A DNA stretch of 64,000 nt from Henningerozyma blattae CBS 6284 (taxonomy: Eukaryota > Ascomycota > Saccharomycetes > Saccharomycetales > Saccharomycetaceae): NCBI RefSeq assembly GCF_000315915.1, contig NC_020186.1, positions 1,922,001-1,986,000 on the forward strand. The letters run 5' to 3'. The notes below the pieces were generated by a model. It had not been told where the DNA came from, made no database searches, and was given only the letters and a program-made list of their open reading frames with translations. Positions 49,801 through 58,871 of the stretch are shown here, in pieces. How positions within the stretch are numbered: the first letter of the stretch is position 1; every line of letters begins with the position of its first letter. A program made the translations under genes and the position numbers.

Positions 49801-50922
49801 ATAATGGATGGAATCTATAATTTGAGCTGTGAAATAAATTGTGGAGGTTTCATCGAATGAACCATATTTTTTCAAAAGGGTCAACAGATCACCGTTGGAA
49901 GCGTACTCTAATAGGAAATATAAATTGGCTTCATCTTGGAAAGTACAATACAATTTAATAATCCCATTGATGGAATTATTTAATTTCTGTAGAGCAATCT
50001 TTTCTATATTAACATATTTCACTTTTTTCTGTTTAATCAAATATTTCTTGTTTAAAATCTTGATGGCAAAAGTTTTGTTTGTTTCTTTTGATTTAACCAA
50101 GTTGACAGTGGAATAAGAACCATCACCAATCACTTCACCGAATTTAAAATCATTTATCCCCTTTTTAATTATTTCTTTTTTCAATTGGCCTGTTTTTGGA
50201 TCTACATATTCTCTGGTGAATTTTGCAGCACCTCTTTCCGCCCAATCATTTTTCCTCTTTTGATATGCTGAGATTGTTGGTGTGGTATTGGTGTTGGTGG
50301 TGGTGGTGTTCGAGGAAGTAGCAGAAGAGGAAGGTTTTTGCCTTATCTTTTGCTTTTGCTTTATTTTCTTCTTGGAATTTGATGTAGTGCTTTGTATATT
50401 TGAACTAGCATTACTCTGCCTATGTTTTGATGAGGCAGTTTGTGAATTGCTTTGCGAATTGCCCTGTGTATTTTGCAACGCACTTTGCATATTTGTATCT
50501 ATACTTGAATTACTACATAGACTACTACAATCACTTGAAGTGGTGGTAGTGGTAATAGAAGAAGAAGGTGAGATTGTTTGTATGAAATTATGTGTATCAG
50601 TTAAAGCTCTTGTATCGTGTAAACTAGTAGGAGTCTCTATAGAATTATTTGTCTCTAGACGATATAAATTAGGTGTACTTTTAGAATTGGCTTGTTGTTC
50701 CAAAGTAGCCATATCATTAGTATTATGAACCTGCATCTTATACTCTTGATCGATGGCTATTGTATCTGAAGGAATCAAAGGTCTTGACACCATAGAGGTG
50801 TGGTTAGACCCAGCAGCAGTAGCGGTTGCGGTTGCGGTTGCGGTTGCGGTTGCGGTTGCAGTTGCAGTTGCAGTTGCACTTGAAGTTGTACTTGAAGTTC
50901 TTGCATTATTGAAGAACGGCAT
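46879..50922 (-). CDS. PKH1: PDK1-type protein kinase Pkh1/Pkh2 (contains gap)
   Basis: AGC kinase activated by sphingoid bases that phosphorylates the activation loops of Ypk1 and Sch9 near eisosomes. Kinase domain at about residues 250-520: GDGSYSTVNLVK glycine loop, FAIKILNKK, IHRDIKPEN, LTDFGTAKIL and SFVGTAEYVSPE. A PH-like domain is near 1050-1160 (RTFVVTSFARLLVFV...VVYNWFKAMRKG). The N-terminus has a long Thr-Ala repeat. The linker is Ser/Thr/Asn/His-rich. Twelve N (48867-48878) with a duplicated flank and a (GGTA)n tract lie in the linker, so residues ~655-720 and the stated length of 1347 are unreliable. PKH1 (YDR490C) and PKH2 (YOL100W) are ohnologues; which one this is cannot be told, but the YDR neighbours favour PKH1. 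Confidence 0.9.
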   Translation of the reverse strand: MPFFNNARTSSTTSSATATATATATATATATATATAAGSNHTSMVSRPLIPSDTIAIDQEYKMQVHNTNDMATLEQQANSKSTPNLYRLETNNSIETPTSLHDTRALTDTHNFIQTISPSSSITTTTTSSDCSSLCSNSSIDTNMQSALQNTQGNSQSNSQTASSKHRQSNASSNIQSTTSNSKKKIKQKQKIRQKPSSSATSSNTTTTNTNTTPTISAYQKRKNDWAERGAAKFTREYVDPKTGQLKKEIIKKGINDFKFGEVIGDGSYSTVNLVKSKETNKTFAIKILNKKYLIKQKKVKYVNIEKIALQKLNNSINGIIKLYCTFQDEANLYFLLEYASNGDLLTLLKKYGSFDETSTIYFTAQIIDSIHYIHSMGIIHRDIKPENILLTKDFKIKLTDFGTAKILDPSQPSQSQSQPHFNLLERSKSFVGTAEYVSPELLTDSYTDSRCDIWAFGCILFQLIAGKPPFKATNEYLTFQKIIKLQYAFTAGFPTILRDLIKKILIKNPNNRLTIHQIKSHLFYRSKDFSNPWNIWYLDSPDIKPYKMNSDSMKSIPNNIPTIIINPKYSLPCMNYYESLPQTQSQSHSQSQSRKVSSSNSITPLQSPLQSPINSPIPTPSHTPSHTPSHTPSHLSSHAPPPPPHTTTTTTTHLPTYLPYLPTYLPTYLLPTYLPTYLTXXXXXTLLIPFSSFFFMHLLLLSTTTTTTTPHSSSHTPSHVQSHTSSHTSPHGLSHGSSHNQYYQYHNETRKHQSHSISSPHLVVHTSSPHHSAMQLTNINSHSSIHSTPTSPTITPTQIYTSSNKNSSSPAINNNNSIMNTNDSKTSKSNSNKGTKEPSYYETGSPSQLQPPPSNINSPILTSKRNNNDIIWFDFLKNIDERVIKVGEIEFSECNTNSLNKRVNKFNALITDPQVFGAPRNTKLSQMVKAGNMNTGFRDSSNSNNESNTLSSDNYYKEYQVQQTEKILKSYLHQTGDIFNSKIVQNSTNKNDSPPTTPTTTSNSNSNSSSENDASIHDKFRKLFQSTKQEIFSSNDNEDLQHLPCFTRTFVVTSFARLLVFVKKKTTSESSIKSTYELIYDINLSAEGSFVKELILSSYSKSDPTLINSKSNGISPIQQKPQQQVITGLIQTPYKTFFFRNSKPVVYNWFKAMRKGIRLNYKLNYSKKNEQIKQALKAAKIASSNYKLKETSSSNARSNNASPKPSPRNSTISPSNSPLMRSPNVIHSSSNMAIVSSNNASSNLNEKLKQFSMNPSSSNVSSRSSSGVINPKQSNNKESSTEKHSSNLQKAVRPTSHSSSKDLYSIGLGISQKTVKPHLKRSITPSNHRDTKREEHDKKYDRNIK
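48790..49060. repeat. Low-complexity linker with (GGTA)n tract and duplicated flank
   Basis: A (GGTA)n tract (48879-48960) is flanked by two copies of the same ~80 bp unit: (GGT)n-GAGGAGGAGGAGGTGCATGA-GAAGAAAGATGAGAAGG. The left copy carries single-base length differences in homopolymers and ends at the N run. The pattern is typical of a poorly resolved contig end. Confidence 0.7.
48867..48878. other. Assembly gap, 12 N
   Basis: Twelve N inside the PKH1 coding region, between the two copies of the duplicated unit. Confidence 0.95.
50820..50880 (-). repeat. Hexanucleotide repeat (GGTTGC)n coding Thr-Ala
   Basis: About ten tandem units, GGTTGC then AGTTGC variants on the plus strand, encode alternating Ala-Thr near the N-terminus of the PKH1 homologue. 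In-frame microsatellite, likely length-variable. Confidence 0.85.
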
Positions 50923-51472
50923 TCCAATTAGGTATATACTAGATTGTTATTAATTCTGTGGCAAATGGCAAATGGCAAATAGTAATGGTAATGGTAATGG
51001 TGATGTTGTCGTGCTGGTTGTAGTTAGAATTGACCCGAACTTTGTTTGAGATTAAATTTTTGAGTCTCGTCTCAAATGTCTCCACTCCACTAAAAAAGGC
51101 CTAATTAATTTAAATTTAATCATTTCACCCGCTTGTAAATAAATACCGAATGCAAATGCAAATCCTTTATACTGGTTCAACCAGCAATCCAAGTCCCGTG
51201 AGGACTACGTCATGAGACATCCCTTTCTCGGCGACGGCACGTGATGACTCTTTCGAAAGCGTTACCCTGCTTTGGAATATTTTTCCTCTTTTCTTTTCTT
51301 TTCTTTTCTTTTCTTTTCTTTTTTTCCAGGAATTCACGTGCACAAATTACCCTCCCTGGTTTTATTTTTCTTTGGATTTCGGCTCGTTCGGCATGCTTCC
51401 TATTTTGGCACTTCGGCCACTTCTCCTGGAGCAAGATCCCTGTTGCAGGCAATTTGACTAAGCAGCCGTGCA

Positions 51473-51479
51473 TTACCCG
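51473..51479 (+). promoter_or_regulatory. Reb1 site TTACCCG
   Basis: Exact Reb1 consensus TTACCCG, seven bases before the palindrome, in a position suited to keeping the promoter nucleosome-free. Confidence 0.5.
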
Positions 51480-51485
51480 GCTTGG

Positions 51486-51523
51486 TACCGTGATCTCCGC
51501 GGATCTCCGCGGAGATCACGGTA
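51486..51523. promoter_or_regulatory. 38-bp perfect palindrome carrying two PDRE sites
   Basis: Two 18-bp arms (51486-51503 and 51506-51523), exact reverse complements, separated by TC. Each arm contains TCCGCGGA (51496-51503 and 51506-51513), the exact consensus bound by Pdr1/Pdr3. It lies 234-271 bp before the IZH1/4 ATG and more than 560 bp before the PKH1 ATG, so control of the IZH gene is more likely. Confidence 0.7.
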
Positions 51524-51610
51524 AGGGGCAGGGCCCCCCTTGTAAACAAGCTCACGAGATATATCTACATCTGTAGCCATATCTGTAGAAAAGTATACAT
51601 GATACAAATG

Positions 51611-51618
51611 TATATAAA
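51611..51618 (+). promoter_or_regulatory. TATA box of IZH1
   Basis: TATATAAA about 140 bp before the ATG, between the PDRE palindrome and the (AAAC)n leader. Confidence 0.5.
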
Positions 51619-51756
51619 AGTGAATCGACCAAACCTGTAGAGAGAGAGAAAAAAAAAAAAACAAAACAAACAAACAAACAAACAAACAAACAAACAAAAA
51701 ACACCACACGCGAAATACGCCAACTCCTATCATATCCGCTTACATGCTCTCACACA

Positions 51757-52647
51757 ATGTCGAAACATTCATTGCAATTGTGCAATTTTAATGACCTGCC
51801 CGATTGGCAAAAGGACAACCCGCTGATTGTCAACTATTATGTCCGAGAAACTAATTCACTTTTCAAATCCCTATGCTCGATATTTCTCTTCCATTCGGAA
51901 TCGATGAATATTTTCACGCATTTGATTCCTGCGCTATTGTATGCGAAATTCACATACAACGCTATAACAACACTGGAACAAGTGTCCTATCCAATTGTCT
52001 TTTATTTGATTTCTGTAATTATATGTTTCTTGCTCAGTTCCCTGTTCCATCTTTTCAAATGTACTTCGGTACAATCCAATGAGTTCTGGGGCAAGCTGGA
52101 CTATGTTGGTATTTCACTCTTGATCAACGCGACTATTGTTTCGATGGCACTTCTCGGGTTTAACGAGTCGCGTTATACGATCATGAAAAATACCTTTGTG
52201 ACTCAAACGAGTTGTTTAACCGCTTATGTGATAATCTTGGCCATCAAATCACATCCGAAGCAAGGAGAAAATGAAGATGACAACGATGGTACTTTGTCGG
52301 AAGATGATGATTGCTGTTGTGATGACCATAAGGGAACTCGAGCAAAATTGTTTGCCTCGCTGGGTCTTTCCGGATTGATCCCCGTGATCACAGGTCTTTA
52401 CATCTACGGCCCGAAAGTCGTTTATTACAAGATAAACATACCCATGGTTATTGCCTCTGTGCTGTGTTATATTGTGGGGACACTCATCTACGTGTTCAAA
52501 ATACCCGAGAAGTTTTATCCCGGAAGATTCGACCTTGTTGGTTCTAGCCACCAATTGTTCCATATCTTTATTGTCTTTGGCACAGTCTGCCATTACCATG
52601 CCATCCAAACTGCAAAGAATTTTGCCCTTAATCAAGCCTCGACTTAA
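51757..52647 (+). CDS. IZH1: PAQR/HlyIII-family membrane protein Izh1/Izh4
   Basis: Seven-helix membrane protein of the progestin/adiponectin receptor family, linked in yeast to zinc and sterol/lipid homeostasis. 296 residues. PAQR motifs: FHSESMNIFTHLIPALL (motif A, residues ~45-61), SSLFHLFKC with the first His ligand, DYVGISLLI (motif B) and SSHQLFHIFIV with the last two His ligands near the end. An acidic cytoplasmic loop with CCCDD (~172-192) lies in the middle. It corresponds to IZH1 (YDR492W) and its ohnologue IZH4 (YOL101C); the local YDR order favours IZH1 and the two cannot be separated by eye. The promoter carries two perfect PDREs and no obvious zinc-response element was seen. Confidence 0.92.
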   Translation: MSKHSLQLCNFNDLPDWQKDNPLIVNYYVRETNSLFKSLCSIFLFHSESMNIFTHLIPALLYAKFTYNAITTLEQVSYPIVFYLISVIICFLLSSLFHLFKCTSVQSNEFWGKLDYVGISLLINATIVSMALLGFNESRYTIMKNTFVTQTSCLTAYVIILAIKSHPKQGENEDDNDGTLSEDDDCCCDDHKGTRAKLFASLGLSGLIPVITGLYIYGPKVVYYKINIPMVIASVLCYIVGTLIYVFKIPEKFYPGRFDLVGSSHQLFHIFIVFGTVCHYHAIQTAKNFALNQAST

Positions 52648-54360
52648 TTTGAGTTTTACGCTCAGACTCTCTTACTCTACATAACAAGACTACATACACT
52701 ATACTATACGTCCATACTATTAATACTTAATAAACTGTTCCAATATCTTTCCTTTTTACCGTTTACATTGATTACATTACTCTATATCTTGGCCAGACAC
52801 ATTCCACTAACATTCCCCAACAACACTCGAGGTGTGACAGATTCCAATACATCTCGTATAGGCACAAAAAGTGACATGCCTCATCGACACAAAACCTATA
52901 AATAACTTGAAAGCGGGGCTGGATTTCCTTTCCTTTCCCTGCCCTTCCCTTTCCTTTGCTCAATAGAGAATGTAATCATCCTTATGAGCCGTGCCAATCA
53001 TGCTTCCTATTTGGATAACTCGCCGTCTTTTATTCCTCCATTTTCTCATTGCTCTTCGGCCGAGCCGGGCAACGATCGCATCGCATCCCGTTTCTTTTTT
53101 TTCTTATCTTTTCTTCTTCAATCCTCGAATATTGAACATTAAGCATTTCTTATACAAACAAACATTCTCCGACCCAACTCAAGCATCGACTTCCTCTTTC
53201 GGCAATACACTTTTTTTCAATTTGTCCAATTACACATGCACATTGCCCATTCTCGGCAATCAACAATGTCCATTATGCCCAGAGAATTGTCGCAGGCCCT
53301 TGCCAATCCGTGCCAGAGTGGCCATTTCCTCATCGGGCATCGAAAGTGGGTCATAACCCTATAGGGCAGCCCCTATTTAGAAAGTTGCCTTGGGAGAGAA
53401 ATACCCGCTGAATTGGGAATAGCCTTTTAATTGGATTACCGTATGTGGGCACACATGTGCCAGACACCCGGCCGGACACACACCGAATAGGGATATGCCG
53501 TGGTCGCCGTCCGTGCGCCCTCGTCTGGGATTCACGTGTTGCTGCGGCCGTGTCTCCGCCTTCCACGCTTACCCTCTAAGGCCGCCCGGCTGCAGGTGCA
53601 CGGATTTAGCACCCTCGCGGTTGCCGATTGAGGCGGCAATCCCGGTTGACCCCGCAACCGAAAGTGCTTTTTACTTCATTGGGTAATGCTGCGGGTCCAC
53701 CTGCAACACATACATGCGCGCACAAAGGAAGAAACTGCCGCACCCCGTCCGTGTCCGGCGTGTCCGGCGTGTCCGGCGTGTCCGGTTCTTCTCCTTTCTT
53801 TTGGTTTGTTTTCTTTGCCCATCTTGGTTTAACGTTCTTTGACAGTAAGTGATGGAAAATGATTGTTTATTTGACAGAAAACAAACAATACAATCAAACA
53901 CCCAAAATAATTTACTTAAAAGAAATCAAATAAAAAAAAAGGACTATCACACTGAACTGGACGTACAACTGATATATTAATATATTAAGTTTAATATACT
54001 AAAAAAAAATTAAATAAATATACAACTCCAAGCCAAAGTGCAAACAAAACTGCAGTGCAAGCCAAAAAATTTATAAATTTAAAAATACTCAAAACAAATA
54101 AAAACTCATTAAAGCTAAAGGTAGAAACTCTAATCCTTTACCCTAACCAAGTATATACAATCCAAAGATTTTTTTATATTTTTTTTTAAAATTTTTAAAT
54201 TTTTTTAATATCGAATAAAAAAAACATAGTGTAGTATATAACAAAGGCAAAGATTTTTGGATTGTATAGTTTATCGTTTTTGCAGTGTCGTATCCGATTT
54301 TGCTTCTCATATCACAAGACCGTTCCTTAATACACAATCACAATTACACTCCCAATCGCC
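52648..54360. other. Long intergenic region with GC-rich section and 9-bp repeat
   Basis: 1.7 kb without a supported gene. From about 53,010 to 53,800 GC is clearly raised, with several CCG/CGG words, a GTGTCCGGC repeat and CACGTG near 53533. After 53,900 it becomes very AT-rich up to the orphan gene at 54,361. In layout it resembles the SED1 upstream region. Confidence 0.5.
53751..53786 (+). repeat. Four tandem copies of GTGTCCGGC
   Basis: Three exact 9-bp units and a fourth with a changed last base. Each has a CCG triplet. About 575-610 bp upstream of the orphan gene at 54,361. Confidence 0.9.
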
Positions 54361-54903
54361 ATGACAGAAGAGATTTTGTACGAGCTAGAAAAAGACTTCT
54401 ACAGCGTGAGAAGTTGCAGTTCCAACCACACCCATAGTCTCAGTAACACTGCATCCATCGCCACCACCACAACAGATGATGATACTGATTCCAATTTCAT
54501 GATCAGCTTGAAAAAACAAAAAGATGAAAATTATAACGTCCATGTGTTGTACCAAAGAAGATTGGCAAGCAATAGACGAAATCAATCGTTGGCCACACAG
54601 CAACCACGTCAATCTCAACACAATGGCAAGCAATACACGTTCAACCAAACAGGCTATAGCATGAACATTTTCTACAAGCCAAGTTATTACAGAATCAAGA
54701 AAAATAAGACCCAGATGCAAATCCATTTCTACTTGGAACTTCTGGTATTCTCCATCAAGACGCTATTGATGGGTCTTTTCATTAAAAAATTCATCTTTAA
54801 CAATGGTCTTTCCATAGTGTTGGCGTATGTGATGAGCCAAACAGAAAACTTTATCCATTTTTCAAAGTTCAATCTCTTGAACGCTACTGCGACTTTTACA
54901 TAA
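54361..54903 (+). CDS. Orphan protein with C-terminal hydrophobic segment
   Basis: 180 residues, not recognised. Acidic start (MTEEILYELEKDFYSV), a Ser/Thr/His/Asp-rich low-complexity stretch (18-45), a Gln/Asn/Arg-rich basic part (65-95), then YSMNIFYKPSYYRIKKNK. One hydrophobic segment (about 122-140, FYLELLVFSIKTLLMGLFI) could be a membrane anchor, and a second amphipathic stretch runs to 165. It ends in LLNATATFT. It sits between IZH1 and MZM1, where S. cerevisiae has no gene. Codon use is ordinary and a clear AT-rich leader precedes the ATG, which supports a real gene with a long regulated promoter. Function unknown. Confidence 0.6.
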   Translation: MTEEILYELEKDFYSVRSCSSNHTHSLSNTASIATTTTDDDTDSNFMISLKKQKDENYNVHVLYQRRLASNRRNQSLATQQPRQSQHNGKQYTFNQTGYSMNIFYKPSYYRIKKNKTQMQIHFYLELLVFSIKTLLMGLFIKKFIFNNGLSIVLAYVMSQTENFIHFSKFNLLNATATFT

Positions 54904-55832
54904 GAACAGACTCATCCTCTCACTTTGCTTTTGCCTTTTTCATATATTCTTACACCAGACTACATCTTCAATTACTAGGACTACTCTTCTTTTTTTTATT
55001 ATTATTTTTCTCCCCTACAAAATCTGCCTTTGCTTTCGCTTTTGATTTCGCCCTTGCTCTCGCTTACACTTTAACGTTTTTACTGTTACAAATTTTTTTT
55101 AAAAAAAAAAAAAAAAAATATTACTAAAGGTTCTTTTTTCCTACATTTATTACGGTTTATTATTATTACTACTATTCTTCCCTCTCGTTTCTTTTCTTTA
55201 CCCCACTCTTCAATTTTTTTCTATCTGGATTGCCCCTATTTTCCCCCTTTCCTTTTTTTTTTTCTTTACAAAACAATTATACAATCTTAGAACCCTTATT
55301 TCCCGAAAAAGAAACGAGCCCTAATTGATAAAAACATTATACAGACTTAAACTTAATAATAATCGTTTGTTAAAAAAGAATTTTTCAATAAAGAATTTTT
55401 AAAAGGAAAAAATAACTTAACTTGAAATATTTAACCATACACAAATACATTAAACAACCACCGCCCCTCCCCTCTCTTTACGATATGATATGACTCGTAT
55501 TAGAAAAGATGCTTTTTGACTATTCAATTCTCACTTTACAACTTTTTTTATTATCTTATATCGCCTCAATTGTATAGATTAAATAGATATTTACGCTTAA
55601 CGATTTCATATATACATTCATGCCTTTAAATATTTGCTCTTTGTCATCTGTCATGCTCGACTCTCTATTGGAGTCTTATTAGTAGTATTAACTTCTGTTC
55701 CCGTTTGGCTCGCACGGATAAATTAAAGTTAAAATAAAACAATAAATTAGATTTTATTAAATCTAATACATTTATACATACATACAGACATACATTCTTC
55801 ATACAAAAAGAACTTGTCAAACATATATAAAG
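54904..55832. other. Intergenic region before MZM1
   Basis: No gene seen. Pyrimidine-rich tracts (about 54,985-55,260), a poly-T/poly-A junction at 55,088-55,118 and AT-rich leader of MZM1. Confidence 0.6.
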
Positions 55833-56171
55833 ATGAAATTACATCCTGCATATCGTGCTTGTCTACGATCCATCAATAAAGTTTTCCAAAATGATATAGC
55901 AACTTTAAACAAGGCAAAGTTACAATTACATTCAACAACTATCTCCAATGCAAATGTGATTGATAAAATTGAATTGGAATCTAAAATTAAAGAATTATCG
56001 GACGTAGCTATTTTCTTAAGAAGAAACGTTGTTCAAGGTGTTCGTGATAATAATGATCCAAAAAAAGCATTCAAGTTGAATATTACAAAGGATACTGAAC
56101 TTGGTGATAATGATCAAGGAAGGAAAAGAGCTTTCACACCATTAAGAACAAACTCATTCAAACAGAGTTGA
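55833..56171 (+). CDS. MZM1: Mitochondrial LYR-type chaperone Mzm1
   Basis: Matrix LYR-family protein that stabilises the Rieske protein Rip1 before insertion into complex III. 112 residues (123 in S. cerevisiae). Seen: a degenerate LYR start (AYRACLRSINKVFQND), the strongly conserved DVAIFLRRNVVQGVRDN, and the signature LNITKDTELGDN near 84-95. The N-terminus is basic and Ser/Leu-rich, suited to mitochondrial import. In S. cerevisiae YDR493W follows IZH1, and RSM28 comes next, as here apart from the inserted TPT1. Confidence 0.92.
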   Translation: MKLHPAYRACLRSINKVFQNDIATLNKAKLQLHSTTISNANVIDKIELESKIKELSDVAIFLRRNVVQGVRDNNDPKKAFKLNITKDTELGDNDQGRKRAFTPLRTNSFKQS

Positions 56172-56457
56172 TGATTTTGGCACTACATTACTCTCATTTG
56201 TTCTTTGATCATGGTCCTTTTGTCCTTCTCTTTTTTTTTTCTTTCTTCTACATTTTTTTCTTTTGTTGTCATTTCAATCAATCCTTGTAAATAATTTTTA
56301 AAGTTTTCCTTAATGTTGTTTAATTTTTTTTTTTTTATTTTTTTTGTTACAATTTTGTATTTTTAATCACATATATATACTACTTATTTATTACTTTAAC
56401 ATTCCATATAATTTCAGACAATTTGTTGAAAAGAAAAAAAAAATAATTTGCAATATT
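56172..56457. other. MZM1-TPT1 intergenic region
   Basis: Under 300 bp, T-rich terminator DNA and AT-rich leader; nothing else seen. Confidence 0.6.
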
Positions 56458-57240
56458 ATGCAAAATAACAGTAGTGATGCAAAGAAAAGAGATGTCCATA
56501 TCTCAAAAGCCCTCTCGTACCTTCTACGTCACGGTGCAGTGAAAGAAAACCTCAAGATAGATTCAAATGGGTACATTTTGGTTTCAGATCTTTTGAAACA
56601 TCAAAGGTTGAAATCTTTCAAAACTACTTGGTTCGATGTTAAAAGAATCGTAAGAGACAATGATAAACAACGATTCCATTTGAAAAACAAATCTTCATCA
56701 CAAGATGATGATAGCGTAGAAAATTGGTACATCTGTGCTACTCAAGGTCATTCATTATCAAAAGTTAAACCGGATGAAAATTCTGGTCTTTTGACACCCA
56801 TCATTTTATCACAAGATGAAGTTTTCCCCACTCCCTTAATCCATGGTACTTCCGTTGATTCTTTATTTTTAATTATTAAATCTGGCAAATTATCCAAACA
56901 AAAGAGAAATCACATTCATTTAACCACTGGTTTGGTCGATTCATTGGAAAATATTAACAAGAAAGATGATGAAACAAAAATTCTTAGTGGGTTCCGTAAT
57001 TCAAGTAAAATCCTAATTTATTTAAAAACATCTCCTATAGAATATATAAATGATTTACATTTATTAAAATCAATTAATGGCGTTGTCTTAACGGAATCTA
57101 ACATTCCAATTGAAAATTTCGAGAAAATTGTCATTAGAAATTCCAAGAAAGATGACGTAAAGATTCAAAAATTAATTGATCTACTGAAAGAGAATAATGT
57201 TTCCTACGAGTTTGATGCTTCTTGTAAGGGGAGTTTGTAA
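56458..57240 (+). CDS. TPT1: tRNA 2'-phosphotransferase
   Basis: Last step of tRNA splicing: moves the 2'-phosphate at the splice junction to NAD, giving ADP-ribose cyclic phosphate. The ATG at 56458 (MQNNSSDAKKRD) is chosen; the upstream in-frame extension is AT-rich leader with a non-ATG start. 260 residues versus 230, the excess being short inserts such as SSSQDDDSVEN. Motifs: ISKALSYLLRHGAVKENLKIDSNGYI (N-lobe with the Arg-His pair), CATQGHSL, LIHGTSVDSLFLIIKSG (NAD-binding His), NHIHLTTGL and an aliphatic strand with the late Arg. YOL102C in S. cerevisiae, next to IZH4, so it comes from the sister track. It would act on the intron-containing tRNA-Pro in this window. Confidence 0.95.
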   Translation: MQNNSSDAKKRDVHISKALSYLLRHGAVKENLKIDSNGYILVSDLLKHQRLKSFKTTWFDVKRIVRDNDKQRFHLKNKSSSQDDDSVENWYICATQGHSLSKVKPDENSGLLTPIILSQDEVFPTPLIHGTSVDSLFLIIKSGKLSKQKRNHIHLTTGLVDSLENINKKDDETKILSGFRNSSKILIYLKTSPIEYINDLHLLKSINGVVLTESNIPIENFEKIVIRNSKKDDVKIQKLIDLLKENNVSYEFDASCKGSL

Positions 57241-57494
57241 TTGATATTCTTACAATGCATTAACTATTTATCTAAATTTTTTTTTTTTTCTCTCTAAATG
57301 ACTATCCCTTCCATCTTGCATTATTTTTCTGATTTGCCCGGAATTTAAAGTTTTTAAAAAAAAAGAAAATGTTTACAGTTAATTAGATTCTATAATTATA
57401 CCTTAATTTTAAAGAAAGTTGATATTAGTTAAAATAAAAAGCTGTGTACAAATAAGCTGCACCGTATTTAAAAACAGTATCCTCATTTTCGAAC

Positions 57495-58544
57495 ATGCGT
57501 GCTACAAGAAGATTGTACTCTAGTGGATTATCACAAGATTTCTTGGATCAGCTTCTTAAAAAGGCTAATGAAGCTATTGAAGCTAATATTGCAAAAAAAA
57601 ATGCCAACCCAAGACCTAAACGTAATAATAACTATAGGAATCAAAGTTCTCCTTACAATAAGAAATATGCCAAAAGAAGACCAAATAATACCACGAGTAA
57701 TTCAAATAGACCCGTTAACTCATATAATAATAATAATGAATTACTCCAATCTCAACCATTGAACTCTCAACCACAATTTAATAAAAATTCAACCTCTAAT
57801 GCTATGTCTAAAAACGATGAAACAATTTCTAATGCAATGGAAATCTTAAGTTCAGATGTAAATACAACTACACAACCACGAAGATCATTTACTAACATGC
57901 AATCTCAAAGAACCAATTCAAATAATAGAATTACGTTTAGAAATAATAGAACTAATAGTTATAAAAATAAAAACTCTGGTAATAATTATAATAATACCCA
58001 AAGGAAGTACCCTGTTAAAAAGAGTTTTGTACCAGAAGTTCCAAAAGCTTTTGTTCCATTTAATCCAACTACATTATCTTTACTACCTTATTATTCTAAT
58101 ATTCCAATCAACAATAACAATACTAAAACTTTAAATACAATTAAATCATTATTAACTTATAATAATATGTCAATATCGTTAAATTCTAATGGCAATACTG
58201 CAAACTCGATGAAAATCAAGACTTTTAATGATCAACAAAGACCTTATTTGAGTAAAAATATGCTTTTACAAAAAATTTCAAAAAGTGAAGCTTCTAAGTC
58301 GAATACTAATGCTTTAGGGCCATTTGAAATAAACAATGAAATTATTGCCACGAATTATACTGGTAAACCAACTACTCTTCCTGCTGTTAAAGTGGACGAC
58401 TTTAAGGGAAATTCCAAAGAATTGTATTGGAATTATAACGTAGTGAAAAGAAATGTTGAAAAACTTAAAAATTTAGATCAAGAGAAAAAAATAAAATTCA
58501 TCAACGTTTGTTCTGGTTTGAATGATATTAAAACTATTTTATGA
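57495..58544 (+). CDS. RSM28: Mitochondrial small-subunit ribosomal protein Rsm28
   Basis: Saccharomycete-specific mitoribosome small-subunit protein implicated in translation initiation. 349 residues (361 in S. cerevisiae). The start MRATRRLYSSGLSQDFLDQLLKKANEA is Arg-rich and helical as for a presequence. A long Asn/Arg/Lys low-complexity region follows (about 35-175). The conserved part is at the C-terminus: VPFNPTTLSLLPYYSNIP, NALGPFEINNEI and KELYWNYNVVKRNVEKL. Identification relies on these segments and on its place between MZM1/TPT1 and VPS3, matching YDR494W. Next to VPS3 (convergent). Confidence 0.85.
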   Translation: MRATRRLYSSGLSQDFLDQLLKKANEAIEANIAKKNANPRPKRNNNYRNQSSPYNKKYAKRRPNNTTSNSNRPVNSYNNNNELLQSQPLNSQPQFNKNSTSNAMSKNDETISNAMEILSSDVNTTTQPRRSFTNMQSQRTNSNNRITFRNNRTNSYKNKNSGNNYNNTQRKYPVKKSFVPEVPKAFVPFNPTTLSLLPYYSNIPINNNNTKTLNTIKSLLTYNNMSISLNSNGNTANSMKIKTFNDQQRPYLSKNMLLQKISKSEASKSNTNALGPFEINNEIIATNYTGKPTTLPAVKVDDFKGNSKELYWNYNVVKRNVEKLKNLDQEKKIKFINVCSGLNDIKTIL

Positions 58545-58871
58545 TTATTCTCATAGTCTTTTATCCTTCTACTATTAATTTAATGGATTTCATTTTAAAT
58601 ATTTTTACTTGTATATATATAACAATAATAATAATAGATTTTTATATAAATTAAAAAATTTGTATGAATTGGATTATTTGACATATTTTATTTTATTTTA
58701 TTTTTTTTTTTTTTCACTTTAGAGAAATTACTCTTTCTTTTCAGAATCTATGAACTATTTAAATTTCAAGTTTACATCTTTTAATTCTGTTACTTTTTAT
58801 CATTAATTGCTAAATATCTATGAATAAATAAAATACAAAAATTGCAAATTACATAAAAAGTAATGCAAATA
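58545..58871. other. RSM28-VPS3 convergent intergenic region
   Basis: AT-rich, a poly-T run near 58,700; holds the 3' ends of both genes. Nothing else seen. Confidence 0.6.

Larger units (their letters stand above)
50923..51756. other. Divergent PKH1-IZH1 intergenic region
   Basis: No gene. Holds a (TTTTC)n tract (51288-51320), a Reb1 site, a 38-bp palindrome with two PDRE sites, a TATA box, and an (AAAC)n microsatellite (about 51662-51697) in the IZH1 5' leader. Confidence 0.7.
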
